This document shows, in pieces, positions 51,112 to 60,167 of a stretch of DNA of 64,000 bases. How positions within the stretch are numbered: position 1 is the stretch's first letter; each line of letters begins with the position of its first letter. The stretch lies in the NCBI RefSeq assembly GCF_014931605.1, contig NZ_CP053382.1, positions 2,418,001-2,482,000 on the forward strand, given 5' to 3'. The notes beneath the pieces were generated by a model. The model ran no database searches, was not told the DNA's origin, and worked only from the letters and a program-made list of their open reading frames with translations. The position numbers and the translations under genes were made by a program. This stretch comes from Halomonas sp. MCCC 1A13316. Lineage in GTDB: Bacteria; Pseudomonadota; Gammaproteobacteria; Pseudomonadales; Halomonadaceae.

Positions 51112-53423
51112 ACGCCGCTCGTCTGCTCGGGCTGTGGCAGGGTGAAAATAATCCGTTGGTACAACCCGCTAGCTTCTCCGACACCCAGTGGATTCTGAAT
51201 GCCACCTTGGGCGAAATTCCAAAAGCCGAAGTGTCGTTGGACCGCGAGGCAGTCGATGGATTGATCACGTGGCTGTTCGAGTGGCGCCACACCAATGGGC
51301 GTGCAATCACCTATCAGCAAGCGCGCAAGCGCATCAACCGTGTGCTGGAGCGTCTGAACCAGCTCCCCGGCATGCAGGCAGTGTTGATGCCTGAGCTGGT
51401 GTTGGTTCACCGCCCCACTGCCCTGCCTACCACGGGACGCGCCCTCATCATCAGCGAACAGATGTTACAGCTGGATCGACGTTTGCTGGATTGGAGCCGC
51501 CACACCAGGAGTGCTGATGCCTGGCTACTGTTGCTTGCCATCCGCCTGATGACGCGTCTGGGCATGGGCGAGACAGTCATGCTCGGGACGTTGGCGATGC
51601 TCTCCCATCAGCACGTAGATAAGCAGTGGCTGTCGATTCCCTCGGCTCCGGGGGAGCGGCTCCCGGCGGGTGCCCATTACCGCGTGCGGTTGCCGGATGA
51701 TGTCTGGGTACCGCTGCGAGCGCTGCTGACAAGAGAAAAAGATAAAGAGCCTTCTGCCTGGCTGCTAGCATCCAGGCAGAAAGCAGAAACGTTGGCTCAT
51801 CGGGAACGCGTTCAGCATCTGCGCAAGCGCCTCAAGTGCGCGGCGAAGCATTGCCTGAAGGAGCTGGGGCCCCATCCGGACAGCGACAAGAAACCCAGTT
51901 TGGACAGTTGGTCAACGATGGTAAGTGCCTGTCAATTTGTACCGGTGTTTCGCGGCATTCCTCACCTCTGGGCTCGACTGCTGCGGCAGTATCCGCTGCC
52001 GACGTCCACCCCGGTACCGCTGTTGACAGACAGCGGGACGGCTCACAGATATTCGCCTGGTGAGCAGTATGGTCGGCTACCTGATCGTCCTACCGGACGG
52101 GGTGAGACTCCATCAATGCCGGAGCTGGGTGAACAAACCCGGCCCGCCGGTTCTTTTCAGGTCATCACCGATCATTTGCCCGATGACTGGCCACGTCGAG
52201 CAAAAAACCTACTTCAGCAATTCTTGACTGACGTTCGCCAACTGGGGAAAGCCAAGGTCAATGGGGTACGATTCGAGCGGCCGATGCAGCACCTGTTGGA
52301 GCAGTATGAGGAGCGAATCATCCAGCTATTCGGCCATGCCGGCAGCTACCCCCAATGGCTGCTGCATTACCTCTACCAGCAGCTACGTATTGAGGGAAAC
52401 AAGCTCAGCACGGCAGGGACGAAATTGTCTCGACTGACGCCGATCACGATGATGCTGCACGAAGCCGTGCTTGACCTGAGTGACTGGGACGATGAGGTAG
52501 TGCTGGAGCTGCAGGAGGCGGCAACCGCCGGATCCGGTTGGTCGGAGAATACCCGAGCGGCGTTTTACAAAACATTCCGTCAGTTTCTGGCGTTTTGTCA
52601 GCACTACGGGCAGTTGGAGGAGGTCAGCCTGCCCCGAAGCGGGGCCAAGTCAATCTCTCCCAGTGTCCTGCGCACCCGGATCCTTTCGCCGGACCACATG
52701 CAGACGGTTTGGGAATCGCTGACGGGTCGCCTACCCGATGGCGACCCTCGCCAGATGATGGGGTTGGTCGTTGCGTTAGGGTTCTATGGCGGGTTACGCG
52801 CCTCGGAAGTCATGTCGTTGACCTTGAACAATGTATTGCTGGGACCGGCCAATGCTCAGGGAAACAGTAGCTGCTGGATCGAAATACCCGGGGGTAAGAC
52901 CCCTGCGGCCCGGCGCCGCGTGGCACTGCATGTGATGGCGCCGCCATCCGTCATTGAGCAGATGCAAGGCTGGGTCAGAGCACGAACCAGCGAATGTGCC
53001 GCATGGCCACTTGCCGAAACAGCCTTGTTCGGGCCTCGCCATTCGCCAGATGCCTATGCGAGGCACTCACTCATCAAACCGGTCATCGAGTGGATGCGCC
53101 ATGTGCTGGGAGGGGATATTGATTTTCATGGGCTACGCCATGCGGCGGTGTCCTGGACGCTACTACGCCTGCATGCCGCTCAGCAGCCGGCTTTTCGCCA
53201 GCAACTGCAACATCGGCATCACTGGATGTTCTGCGATGCTTCGTTGGAAGCGACTTTGACGCACTTCTGCGGTGCCGAGGGGCACGACACCTTGGCGCGA
53301 GGTACCCTGCTGCTGCAAGTGGCTAAGTGGATTGGCCACCGAGATTCGAAAACCTTGCTTGAGAACTATGCCCATACACTGGGCATCATCCATAGCGATA
53401 TCCTGGCGCCAAAGGGTCGTTGA
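51099..53423 (+). CDS. Large tyrosine recombinase with complete catalytic set
   Basis: This 774-residue protein starts at the ATG at 51099 (GGAGG upstream, overlapping the previous stop). The catalytic domain is at the C-terminus: Arg567 (YGGLRASEVMSL), Lys600 (PGGKTPAARR), His677-x-x-Arg680 (FHGLRHAAVSW), His747 (WIGHRDSKT) and Tyr757 (LENYAHTL). A core-binding region precedes it (SENTRAAFYKTFRQFLAFCQHY). The first 450 residues are unassigned, far longer than ordinary integrases. With the degenerate partner upstream it probably forms the mobility machinery of the island. It is the last gene before the TRAP operon. Confidence 0.85.
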   Translation: MEQLNAARLLGLWQGENNPLVQPASFSDTQWILNATLGEIPKAEVSLDREAVDGLITWLFEWRHTNGRAITYQQARKRINRVLERLNQLPGMQAVLMPELVLVHRPTALPTTGRALIISEQMLQLDRRLLDWSRHTRSADAWLLLLAIRLMTRLGMGETVMLGTLAMLSHQHVDKQWLSIPSAPGERLPAGAHYRVRLPDDVWVPLRALLTREKDKEPSAWLLASRQKAETLAHRERVQHLRKRLKCAAKHCLKELGPHPDSDKKPSLDSWSTMVSACQFVPVFRGIPHLWARLLRQYPLPTSTPVPLLTDSGTAHRYSPGEQYGRLPDRPTGRGETPSMPELGEQTRPAGSFQVITDHLPDDWPRRAKNLLQQFLTDVRQLGKAKVNGVRFERPMQHLLEQYEERIIQLFGHAGSYPQWLLHYLYQQLRIEGNKLSTAGTKLSRLTPITMMLHEAVLDLSDWDDEVVLELQEAATAGSGWSENTRAAFYKTFRQFLAFCQHYGQLEEVSLPRSGAKSISPSVLRTRILSPDHMQTVWESLTGRLPDGDPRQMMGLVVALGFYGGLRASEVMSLTLNNVLLGPANAQGNSSCWIEIPGGKTPAARRRVALHVMAPPSVIEQMQGWVRARTSECAAWPLAETALFGPRHSPDAYARHSLIKPVIEWMRHVLGGDIDFHGLRHAAVSWTLLRLHAAQQPAFRQQLQHRHHWMFCDASLEATLTHFCGAEGHDTLARGTLLLQVAKWIGHRDSKTLLENYAHTLGIIHSDILAPKGR

Positions 53424-53768
53424 TGATTCGGGCAGCGCAGCTGAAGCAGCTTGCGTCGGCTGCGCGCCGCCCTGTGTTCAGGCGTACGATCCTCACCCTA
53501 TCGACAAGACGAGAACGCGACATGGACTCTTGGCGAGCCTGTCGGATTTCACTTACGGCCTGCTGGGACAGGAGCACGTCTGGATGGCAGTCTCATTGAC
53601 TACCGACCGTCAGCATGGCGCATCATCCACTTCCCCTCCAGCGCCAGCGCATCGCCTATCGTCTCTGAATGGCGCCGCGCCTTTGTTAGCCCCTCCCCGG
53701 AGATCCAGCCACTGCATGTTATAGGCAACAACAGCAAGGAACTTCATCGCTGCATCAGGTCAACTTAG
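53424..53768. other. Unassigned stretch after the recombinase module
   Basis: A 105-codon plus-strand frame (53451-53768) contains SAWRIIHFPSSASASPIVSEW, protein-like but unrecognised and without a ribosome site. It may be a remnant at the island edge. Confidence 0.3.
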
Positions 53769-53780
53769 TGCATACGTAAC
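53769..53780. promoter_or_regulatory. Possible second LacI half-operator
   Basis: TGCATACGTAAC shares the first nine bases of the palindrome at 53860-53873 and lies about 91 bases upstream of it, ahead of the TRAP operon. Confidence 0.4.
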
Positions 53781-53859
53781 CATAACTAATACCAAAGTAT
53801 ATTTGTTTTATATTCAGATACTTAATCAACAATCACAGCGTGACAAGCCTCCGCTTGGT

Positions 53860-53873
53860 TGCATACGTATGCA
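53860..53873. promoter_or_regulatory. Probable LacI-family operator of the TRAP/BKACE operon
   Basis: TGCATACGTATGCA is a perfect 14-bp palindrome with a central CG, typical of LacI operators, located 105 bases before the binding-protein ATG. A LacI regulator is the last gene of this operon (60168-61178). Confidence 0.7.
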
Positions 53874-53977
53874 CTATTGCCTAGAACAGGGGCGTGACCT
53901 TCGAGTCGCGGTGCCCAATACGCACTCCAACGACAAAACCACCAGCCCATGCGCTGGCACAACATCAGGAGTTCTGC

Positions 53978-54976
53978 ATGAAGCGTCCCTCCACTCAGAC
54001 TTTCACTCTCTCCGCTCTGGCCGGCGCCATCGCCCTGGCCGCCTCCGTCACGGCACATGCCGCGCCGGAGCGCGTCATCAATGTCAGCCTTCCCCTGGGC
54101 CCGGAATCCCAGCAAGGCGTCGGCGTACTCAAGTTCGGCGAGGAGCTGGAGCGCCTATCGGACGGCCGCTTGGCCATCGAGCCCCACTACGACAATGCGC
54201 TGGGTGCCGAACGCGAAGTGGTCGAGGGCATGGGCTTCGGCCTCATCGATGCCGGCATCTCCTCCACGGGGCCGATGGGTGGCTTCGTCGACGAGTTCCT
54301 GCTCTTCGACCTGCCCTACGTCTTCGAGAATCACGAACATGCTTATGCCTTTCTCGACAGCGAGCATGGCGAACAGCTCGCCCAGCTGGCCGAGGAGCAG
54401 ATGAACGTCAAGTTCCTGGCATGGATGGAGAACGGCTTTCGTCATAACACCAACTCGGTGCGCCCCATCGAGCACCCCAGCGACCTGGAAGGTATCAACC
54501 ACCGCACCCAGGAAAGCCGCGTCCAGGTCGACACCTGGGAAGCGCTGGGCGCTAACGCCACACCGATGGCCTGGACAGAGGTCTACACCGCCCTTCAACA
54601 AGGCGTGATGGACAGTCAGGAGAACCCCCTGCCCACCATCTATGACGTGAATTTCTATGAAGTTCAGGACTACCTGAACATGACCCAGCACGTCTACTCG
54701 CCGGCACCACTAATGATGAGCCTGGACCTATACAACTCGTTCAGTGAAGAAGACCAGGCGATCATCATGGAAGCGGCTCAGATTGCCCTTCCCGTTCAGC
54801 GCGAAGCCAGCCAGGAGCTCGAGCAGCGTTATCTCGGGCAACTCGAGGAGCTGGGCATGACCGTGACTCACCCTGACCTCGCCCCCTTCCGCGAGGCGGT
54901 CAAACCCGTCATCACCGAATGGGCCCCCACCGTCGGTGAAGACCTGGTCGATGCTGCCATCAACTACGAGTACTGA
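53978..54976 (+). CDS. TRAP transporter substrate-binding protein (DctP family)
   Basis: This 332-residue periplasmic receptor has a signal peptide (TFTLSALAGAIALAASVTAHA, cleavage near residue 28). The carboxylate-clamp region is INHRTQESRVQVDTWEALGA then NATPMAWTEVYTALQQGVMDSQENPL, including the conserved Arg. AGGAG lies six bases before the ATG at 53978; an earlier in-frame ATG is not supported. It is the first gene of an eight-gene operon and is followed by a hairpin. The cargo is probably a hydroxy acid used by the dehydrogenases and BKACE downstream. Confidence 0.93.
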   Translation: MKRPSTQTFTLSALAGAIALAASVTAHAAPERVINVSLPLGPESQQGVGVLKFGEELERLSDGRLAIEPHYDNALGAEREVVEGMGFGLIDAGISSTGPMGGFVDEFLLFDLPYVFENHEHAYAFLDSEHGEQLAQLAEEQMNVKFLAWMENGFRHNTNSVRPIEHPSDLEGINHRTQESRVQVDTWEALGANATPMAWTEVYTALQQGVMDSQENPLPTIYDVNFYEVQDYLNMTQHVYSPAPLMMSLDLYNSFSEEDQAIIMEAAQIALPVQREASQELEQRYLGQLEELGMTVTHPDLAPFREAVKPVITEWAPTVGEDLVDAAINYEY

Positions 54977-54985
54977 GCCCTCGAA

Positions 54986-55014
54986 GCCCGCAGGTCGCAC
55001 GGCCTCCTGCGGGC
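54986..55014 (+). other. Stem-loop after the TRAP binding-protein gene
   Basis: A perfect 9-bp stem (GCCCGCAGG / CCTGCGGGC) with an 11-base loop lies between the DctP stop and the DctQ start. It has the same position as the hairpin in the other TRAP operon of this window (17125-17144). Confidence 0.65.
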
Positions 55015-55038
55015 ACTCTCCTGACGCATGAGGCAGCC

Positions 55039-55551
55039 ATGAAGACAACTCTATTGCTGGCCAACAGGGCCATCGATCAGTTCAACCGTCTGATCGGCTT
55101 GGTGCTGGCCGGGCTCCTGCTGGTAATGACCGTGCTCATCTTCTGGCAGGTGTTCGCCCGATTCGTGGTGGGCAGTCCGCTGTTCTTTTCCGATGAGATC
55201 GCCCGCTTCGCCATGCTCTGGCTGACCTTCCTCGGGGCCGGTTATGCCTATCGCAAGGGGGCCCTGATCTCGGTGGACATCGTGCTGGAGTATGCCGGCA
55301 AAACACTGGGCTGCTTGCTGCGGGTCATCATCGTCCTGTGCTCCGCCCTCTTCGCTTTCATCATGGTCAAGTACGGCTACGACCTGATGGATCGTGTCTC
55401 CGGCCAGACCGCTCCCAGCACCCGTATTTCCATGATGTGGCCCTACATGGCCATACCCGCGGGCGGCGTGGTCATCCTGATCAACAGCCTCGGGCTACTG
55501 CTCGATGAGGCGCTCGGCATCGCACACAAACCCCAGCAGGAGGTGAACTGA
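55039..55551 (+). CDS. TRAP transporter small permease (DctQ family)
   Basis: This 170-residue inner-membrane protein has four helices and the family motif VFARFVVGSPLFFSDEIARFAMLWLTFLGAGYAYRKGA. It sits between the binding-protein gene and the large permease, two bases before the latter. It partners DctM and is needed for docking of the binding protein. Sequence similarity to the other DctQ (17185-17697) is only at family level. Confidence 0.92.
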   Translation: MKTTLLLANRAIDQFNRLIGLVLAGLLLVMTVLIFWQVFARFVVGSPLFFSDEIARFAMLWLTFLGAGYAYRKGALISVDIVLEYAGKTLGCLLRVIIVLCSALFAFIMVKYGYDLMDRVSGQTAPSTRISMMWPYMAIPAGGVVILINSLGLLLDEALGIAHKPQQEVN

Positions 55552-55553
55552 CC

Positions 55554-56822
55554 ATGGCATTGCTCCTGTTCCTGGTGCTGATCTCGCTGTTCATCATCGG
55601 CGTACCCATCGCCTTCTCGCTTGGCCTGGCTTCCGCCGTGACCGTTTGGCATGGCGACCTGATGCCGCTGCTGGTCATCGCCCAGCAGCTCATCGCCTCG
55701 GTCAATTCCTTCCCGCTCATGGCAATCCCGTTCTTCATCCTGGCGGGCTACCTGATGCAAGGCGGTGGCATCTCCCAGCGCCTGGTCGACTTCTCCAACA
55801 CCCTGGTCGGCAGCATGACGGGCGGCCTGGCGATGGTGGCCATCGTCACCTCGCTGTTCTTCGCCGCCATCTCCGGCTCGGGGGCGGCCACCACCGCAGC
55901 GATCGGCTCCATCCTGATCCCGGCGATGCTGTCCAAGGGCTACCCCGGCAGCTACGCCGCCGCCAACCAGGCCGCCTCCGGGGCGCTGGGCGTGATCATC
56001 CCGCCGAGCATTCCGCTGATCCTCTATGGAATCGCCGCCAACGTCTCCGTGGGCGACATGTTCATCGCCGGGATCCTGCCGGGCATCCTGGTCACCCTGA
56101 CCCTGCTGCTCTTCGCCTACTTCTTCGCCAAGGCCAACGGCCTGGGGGGTAACGAGAAGAGCTCGCTCAAGGACGTCCTGCGCGCCGGACGCAAGGCCAT
56201 CCTGGCGATTCTCATGCCGATCATCATTCTCGGGGGCATCTACGGCGGTATCTTCACGCCAACCGAAGCCGCAGTGATCGCAGTGGCCTACTCCTTCATG
56301 ATCGGCTCCGTCATCTATCGCGAAATCAAGTTGAGCAGCCTGGTCGACATTCTCAAGCAGTCGGCCGTGACCACTGCCGTGGTGCTCAGCATCATCGGTG
56401 CCGCGGGGCTCTACGGGCGCATCCTGCAGCGCCTGCGTGTGCCGGACATGATCTCCGATTTCGTCGTCTCGGCCATCGATAGCCCCCTGCTGTTCATCAT
56501 CCTGGCCAACCTACTGCTGCTGGTGGCCGGCATGTTCATCGAGGCGGCAGCAGCGATCCTGATCTTCGTGCCGATCCTGCTGCCCATCGCGATCGGCTTC
56601 GGCTTCGATCCGGTCCATTTCGGCGTGATCATGGTGGTCAACCTGGCCATGGGCATGTTCACGCCGCCGGTCGGGCTCAACCTGTTCGTCGCCTCGCAGA
56701 TCACCAATATCGGCATCGCCCGTCTCACCCGGGCCGTTTTGCCTTTCGTCGGCATCGTGCTCATCAATCTGATGATCATCAGCCTGCTGCCCTTCCTGTC
56801 CACCTGGCTGCCTTCGCTGTAA
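55554..56822 (+). CDS. TRAP transporter large permease (DctM family)
   Basis: This 422-residue polytopic transporter has NSFPLMAIPFFILAGYLMQGGGIS, AAISGSGAATTAAIGS, the PPSIPLILYGIA re-entrant hairpin and FTPPVGLNLFVASQI. It drives sodium-coupled uptake of the ligand held by DctP. AGGAGG precedes the start. The SDR gene follows after 72 bases that contain short near-repeats (acgagccctgttcaggtgacaag and ttaggtgttaagccc) but no gene. Confidence 0.93.
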   Translation: MALLLFLVLISLFIIGVPIAFSLGLASAVTVWHGDLMPLLVIAQQLIASVNSFPLMAIPFFILAGYLMQGGGISQRLVDFSNTLVGSMTGGLAMVAIVTSLFFAAISGSGAATTAAIGSILIPAMLSKGYPGSYAAANQAASGALGVIIPPSIPLILYGIAANVSVGDMFIAGILPGILVTLTLLLFAYFFAKANGLGGNEKSSLKDVLRAGRKAILAILMPIIILGGIYGGIFTPTEAAVIAVAYSFMIGSVIYREIKLSSLVDILKQSAVTTAVVLSIIGAAGLYGRILQRLRVPDMISDFVVSAIDSPLLFIILANLLLLVAGMFIEAAAAILIFVPILLPIAIGFGFDPVHFGVIMVVNLAMGMFTPPVGLNLFVASQITNIGIARLTRAVLPFVGIVLINLMIISLLPFLSTWLPSL

Positions 56823-56894
56823 CCGTTTTCAGCTGACGAGCCCTGTTCAGGTGACAAGTTCTTTAGGTGTTAAGCCCTTACTAGGAGAAACCCC

Positions 56895-57668
56895 ATGACC
56901 GTCGTTGAAAGCCTGGCGCCACGCCACGGCCTGAGAGTCCTGATCACCGCCGGCGCCAACGGCATCGGCCTGGCCATTGCCAAGGCCTTCCAGGAAGCGG
57001 GCGCCCGCGTGCATGTCTGCGATATCGACACCCAGGCCCTGGCCGAACTGCCCGAGGGCATAACCCACACCCAGGCCGATGTCAGCCAGGAAGCGGACGT
57101 CGACCGGCTGTTCGAGGATGCTGCCGCCCTGGGCGGGCTCGACGTGGTGGTCAACAACGCCGGCATTGCCGGGCCCACTGCCGGGATCGACGAGATCGAT
57201 CAGGACGCCTGGACCCGCACCATCGACATCAACCTCAACGGCCAGTACCGGATCGCCCACCGTGCCGCGCCCCTGCTGCGCTCGAGCCAAGGGCTGCTGA
57301 TCAACCTGGCCTCGGTCGCCGGCCGTCTGGGCTTTGCCTATCGCACGCCCTACGCCGCGAGCAAGTGGGCCGTCGTCGGCTTGACCAAGAGCCTGGCCTG
57401 CGAGCTCGGCCCCGAGGGGGTGCGGGTCAATGCCATCCTGCCTGGCATCGTGCGCGGGCCACGCATCGAAAAGGTCATTCAGGATCGTGCCGCTAAGCGC
57501 GGGCTCAGCTATGCCGAAATGGAGCAGGAAAACCTCTCCAAGATCTCCATGCGTCGAATGGTCGAGCCTACCGACATCGCGGCCATGGCGCTGTTCCTCT
57601 CGGCGCCGGGCGGCACCAACATTTCCGGCCAGGCGCTGAGTGTCTGCGCCAACGTCGAGTCGCTGTAA
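56895..57668 (+). CDS. SDR family NAD(P)-dependent oxidoreductase
   Basis: This 257-residue classical short-chain dehydrogenase has TAGANGIG (18-25), NNAG (87-90), Ser140 in NLASVAG and Tyr153-x3-Lys157 in YAASK. It has a TGxxxGxG-type cofactor loop and an acidic residue after beta-2 (VCDID), favouring NAD. It probably oxidises a hydroxyl group on the imported acid or an intermediate. AGGAG precedes the ATG. It is followed 20 bases later by a second dehydrogenase, so the pathway may need two oxidations or handle two stereoisomers. Confidence 0.9.
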   Translation: MTVVESLAPRHGLRVLITAGANGIGLAIAKAFQEAGARVHVCDIDTQALAELPEGITHTQADVSQEADVDRLFEDAAALGGLDVVVNNAGIAGPTAGIDEIDQDAWTRTIDINLNGQYRIAHRAAPLLRSSQGLLINLASVAGRLGFAYRTPYAASKWAVVGLTKSLACELGPEGVRVNAILPGIVRGPRIEKVIQDRAAKRGLSYAEMEQENLSKISMRRMVEPTDIAAMALFLSAPGGTNISGQALSVCANVESL

Positions 57669-57688
57669 CAGGCAAAAGGAGTCAGCTC

Positions 57689-58624
57689 ATGACAGCTCGG
57701 ATAGGTATCGTCGGCGCCGGCCTGATCGGTCGCGCCTGGGCCATCGTCTTCGCCCGGGCAGGTATGTCCGTGTGCCTCTACGACGTGGATGCCGGTGCCC
57801 TGGACAAGGCCCGCGAGGCCATTCGCCAATCCCTCGACGATCTTCGCCAGGCTGGCCTCATCGATGAAGTGGACGCCCCCTTAGCGCTAATTCAGACGGA
57901 GAGCGACCTGGCGCGCGCCATGGCAAGCGCCGAATACATCCAGGAGTGCGGCCCCGAGAACGTCGAAGCCAAGCGGCGCATCTACTCCGACCTGGAGGCA
58001 GTGGTGGCCGAGGACACCGTCCTGGCCAGTTCCACCTCGGGTATCGCCGCTTCCCAGTTCACCGACCACCTGCGCCACCCCGAACGCTGCCTGGTCGCGC
58101 ATCCGGTGAACCCGCCCTACCTGATTCCGCTGGTCGAAGTCGCCCCCGCCCCGGCCACTTCGGAAGCCGCGGTGAGCCGCACCATGCGCCTCATGGAGCA
58201 GGCCAACCAGGCCCCCATCCTGGTGCGCAAGGAGATCCAGGGCTTCATCCTCAACCGTCTACAGGGCGCCCTGCTCAACGAAGCGCTGCGTCTGTTCCGC
58301 GACGGCTATGTCTCCGCCGAAGACCTCGACAAGACCGTCAAGCACGGGCTGGGGCTGCGCTGGTCGTTCATGGGCCCCTTCGAGACCATCGATCTCAATG
58401 CGCCCTCCGGCGTGGTCGACTACGGCCAGCGCTACGGTCCCCTATACCGCGATGTGGATCGCCAGCGCGGTAACGACGACCCGTGGGAGGCCGCGACACT
58501 TGGCGCACTGGACGAGGAGCGTCGCGCACAGCTGCCGAGCGATGGTCTCGCCGACCGGCAAGCCTGGCGCGACCGGCGCCTCATGGCGCTGATGGCCCAT
58601 CAGCGCAGCGTTTCCCCTACCTGA
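57689..58624 (+). CDS. 3-hydroxyacyl-CoA dehydrogenase family (carnitine/gulonate dehydrogenase-like)
   Basis: This 311-residue protein has the Rossmann start GIVGAGLIGRAWAIVFARAG and the catalytic pattern His138-x2-Asn141 in LVAHPVNPPYLIPLVE with Glu150. Single-domain relatives of this length include L-carnitine dehydrogenase and lambda-crystallin-type L-gulonate dehydrogenase, which act on free 3-hydroxy acids rather than CoA esters. The BKACE gene 28 bases downstream uses free beta-keto acids, so conversion of a 3-hydroxy acid to a 3-keto acid fits well. The substrate is not established. Confidence 0.87.
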   Translation: MTARIGIVGAGLIGRAWAIVFARAGMSVCLYDVDAGALDKAREAIRQSLDDLRQAGLIDEVDAPLALIQTESDLARAMASAEYIQECGPENVEAKRRIYSDLEAVVAEDTVLASSTSGIAASQFTDHLRHPERCLVAHPVNPPYLIPLVEVAPAPATSEAAVSRTMRLMEQANQAPILVRKEIQGFILNRLQGALLNEALRLFRDGYVSAEDLDKTVKHGLGLRWSFMGPFETIDLNAPSGVVDYGQRYGPLYRDVDRQRGNDDPWEAATLGALDEERRAQLPSDGLADRQAWRDRRLMALMAHQRSVSPT

Positions 58625-58652
58625 CCCCCATAAGTGCAAGGAGCAAGATTCC

Positions 58653-59585
58653 ATGGCGAACAAACGCAAAGTCATCATTACCTGCGCCGTGACCGGCGCC
58701 ATTCATACCCCCTCCATGTCGCCGCACCTGCCGGTCACGCCGGAGGAGATCGCCGAGGCGGGCATCGCCGCCGCCGAGGCAGGCGCCTCCATCCTTCACC
58801 TCCATGCACGAGATCCCGAGAACGGCAAGCCCACCCAGGACCCCGCCGTGTTCGAGCGCTTCCTGCCGCGTATCAAAGGCTCCACCAACGCGGTCATCAA
58901 CCTCACCACCGGCGGCAGCCCGCACATGACCGTGGAGGAGCGCATGCGCCCGGCCATGGAGTTCAAGCCGGAGCTCGCCTCGATGAACATGGGCTCGATC
59001 AACTTCGGCCTGTTCCCCATGCTCAACCGCTATGACAGCTTCGAGCACGAATGGGAGCGCGCCCACCTGGAGAACAGTCGCGACCTGGTGTTCAAGAACA
59101 CCTTCGCCGACATCGAAACGGCGATGACGCTTGGCGGCAAGAACGGCACGCGCTTCGAGTGCGAGTGCTACGATATCGGCCACCTCTACAGCCTGCGCAA
59201 TGTCATGGATCGCGGCATCGTCGGCGGCCGCATCTTCGTGCAGAGCGTATTCGGCATCCTCGGCGGCATCGGCCCCCACCCGGAAGACGTGATGCATATG
59301 CGCCGCACCGCCAACCGGCTATTTGGCGATGATTACGAATGGTCCGTGCTGGGCGCCGGCAGCAGCCAGATGCGCATCGCCGCCCAGGCAGCCGCCATGG
59401 GTGGCCACGTCCGCGTGGGTCTCGAGGATTCGCTGTGGCTCGCCCCAGGCAAGCTGGCCGAAAGCAATGCCAGCCAAGTGCGGAAAGTGCGCGAAATACT
59501 CGAAGGGCTCTCCTTCGAGGTCGCCACCCCCGACGAGGCACGTGAAATGTTACAGCTGAAAGGCGCCGACAAGGTCGGCTTCTAA
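58653..59585 (+). CDS. BKACE (beta-keto acid cleavage enzyme, DUF849 family)
   Basis: This is a 310-residue zinc-dependent TIM-barrel enzyme. The metal and catalytic region is seen in ASILHLHARDPENGKPTQDP (HxH) and NLTTGGSPHMTVEERM; MGSINFGLFP and ARRTANRLFGDDYEWSVL-like C-terminal parts (MRRTANRLFG, SVLGAGSSQMRIAAQAAAMGGHVRVGLEDSL) follow the family closely. Members cleave a beta-keto acid with acetyl-CoA to acetoacetate and a new acyl-CoA. It should act on the product of the dehydrogenase encoded upstream. Carnitine-type (dehydrocarnitine) is one candidate, but the TRAP importer argues for an anionic substrate. Confidence 0.9.
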   Translation: MANKRKVIITCAVTGAIHTPSMSPHLPVTPEEIAEAGIAAAEAGASILHLHARDPENGKPTQDPAVFERFLPRIKGSTNAVINLTTGGSPHMTVEERMRPAMEFKPELASMNMGSINFGLFPMLNRYDSFEHEWERAHLENSRDLVFKNTFADIETAMTLGGKNGTRFECECYDIGHLYSLRNVMDRGIVGGRIFVQSVFGILGGIGPHPEDVMHMRRTANRLFGDDYEWSVLGAGSSQMRIAAQAAAMGGHVRVGLEDSLWLAPGKLAESNASQVRKVREILEGLSFEVATPDEAREMLQLKGADKVGF

Positions 59586-59596
59586 GGAGATTGGCT

Positions 59597-60130
59597 ATGC
59601 CGCTTTACCGACTCGAAGGCCATGCGCCCGAGATCGATCCTGCCGCCATGGTAATGGATGAAGCCACCCTGATCGGAAAGGTCCACCTGGAGCGTGAAGT
59701 CACCGTTTGGCCGGGAGCCGTGCTGCGCGGCGATAATGAGCCGATTAGCGTGGGCGAAGGCAGCAACCTGCAGGATGGCTGTGTGGTGCATACCGATCCC
59801 GGCCATCCCGTGGTCATCGGCCGTCAGGTCACCGTCGGGCACCTGGCCATGCTGCACGGCTGCCGCATCGGCGACGGCGTGCTGGTCGGCATGAACGCAA
59901 CGCTGCTCAACGATGCGGAAATCGGCGATCACTGCATCATCGGTGCCGGTGCGCTGATCACATCGGGCAAGAAGTTCCCGCCCCGCTCGCTGATCGTCGG
60001 CGCTCCGGCCAAGGTGGTCAGGGAACTGACCGACGACGAGGTGCAGTCGGCATTGGAAAACAGCCGTACCTACGTGCAAAAAATCGACACCTACCGCTCC
60101 CTGGAGCGCGTCGATCCTGCTTCCTCGTAG
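59597..60130 (+). CDS. Gamma-carbonic-anhydrase-like / CaiE-type hexapeptide-repeat protein
   Basis: This 177-residue left-handed beta-helix protein has repeated hexapeptides (VHLEREVTVWPGAVLRGDNEPISVGEGSNLQDGCVVHTDPGHPV, LMGMN-like LVGMNATLLNDAEIGDHCIIGAGAL). The zinc-site His residues of gamma carbonic anhydrases are present in part (VVHTD, TVGHLAMLHGC). AAGGAG fixes the ATG at 59597 rather than an upstream TTG. Related proteins (PaaY, CaiE) accompany CoA-dependent catabolic pathways, where they may act as thioesterases or cofactor helpers. It is the last enzyme gene before the regulator. Confidence 0.85.
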   Translation: MPLYRLEGHAPEIDPAAMVMDEATLIGKVHLEREVTVWPGAVLRGDNEPISVGEGSNLQDGCVVHTDPGHPVVIGRQVTVGHLAMLHGCRIGDGVLVGMNATLLNDAEIGDHCIIGAGALITSGKKFPPRSLIVGAPAKVVRELTDDEVQSALENSRTYVQKIDTYRSLERVDPASS

Positions 60131-60167
60131 CCCCAGCCTTCACCAGGATCTGACAACAAGAGACTCG

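Noticed and set aside
58653..59585. Assigning the BKACE operon to carnitine degradation
   Set aside because: Dehydrogenase and BKACE would fit, but a betainyl-CoA thioesterase is missing and the importer is a TRAP system rather than a betaine/carnitine carrier.
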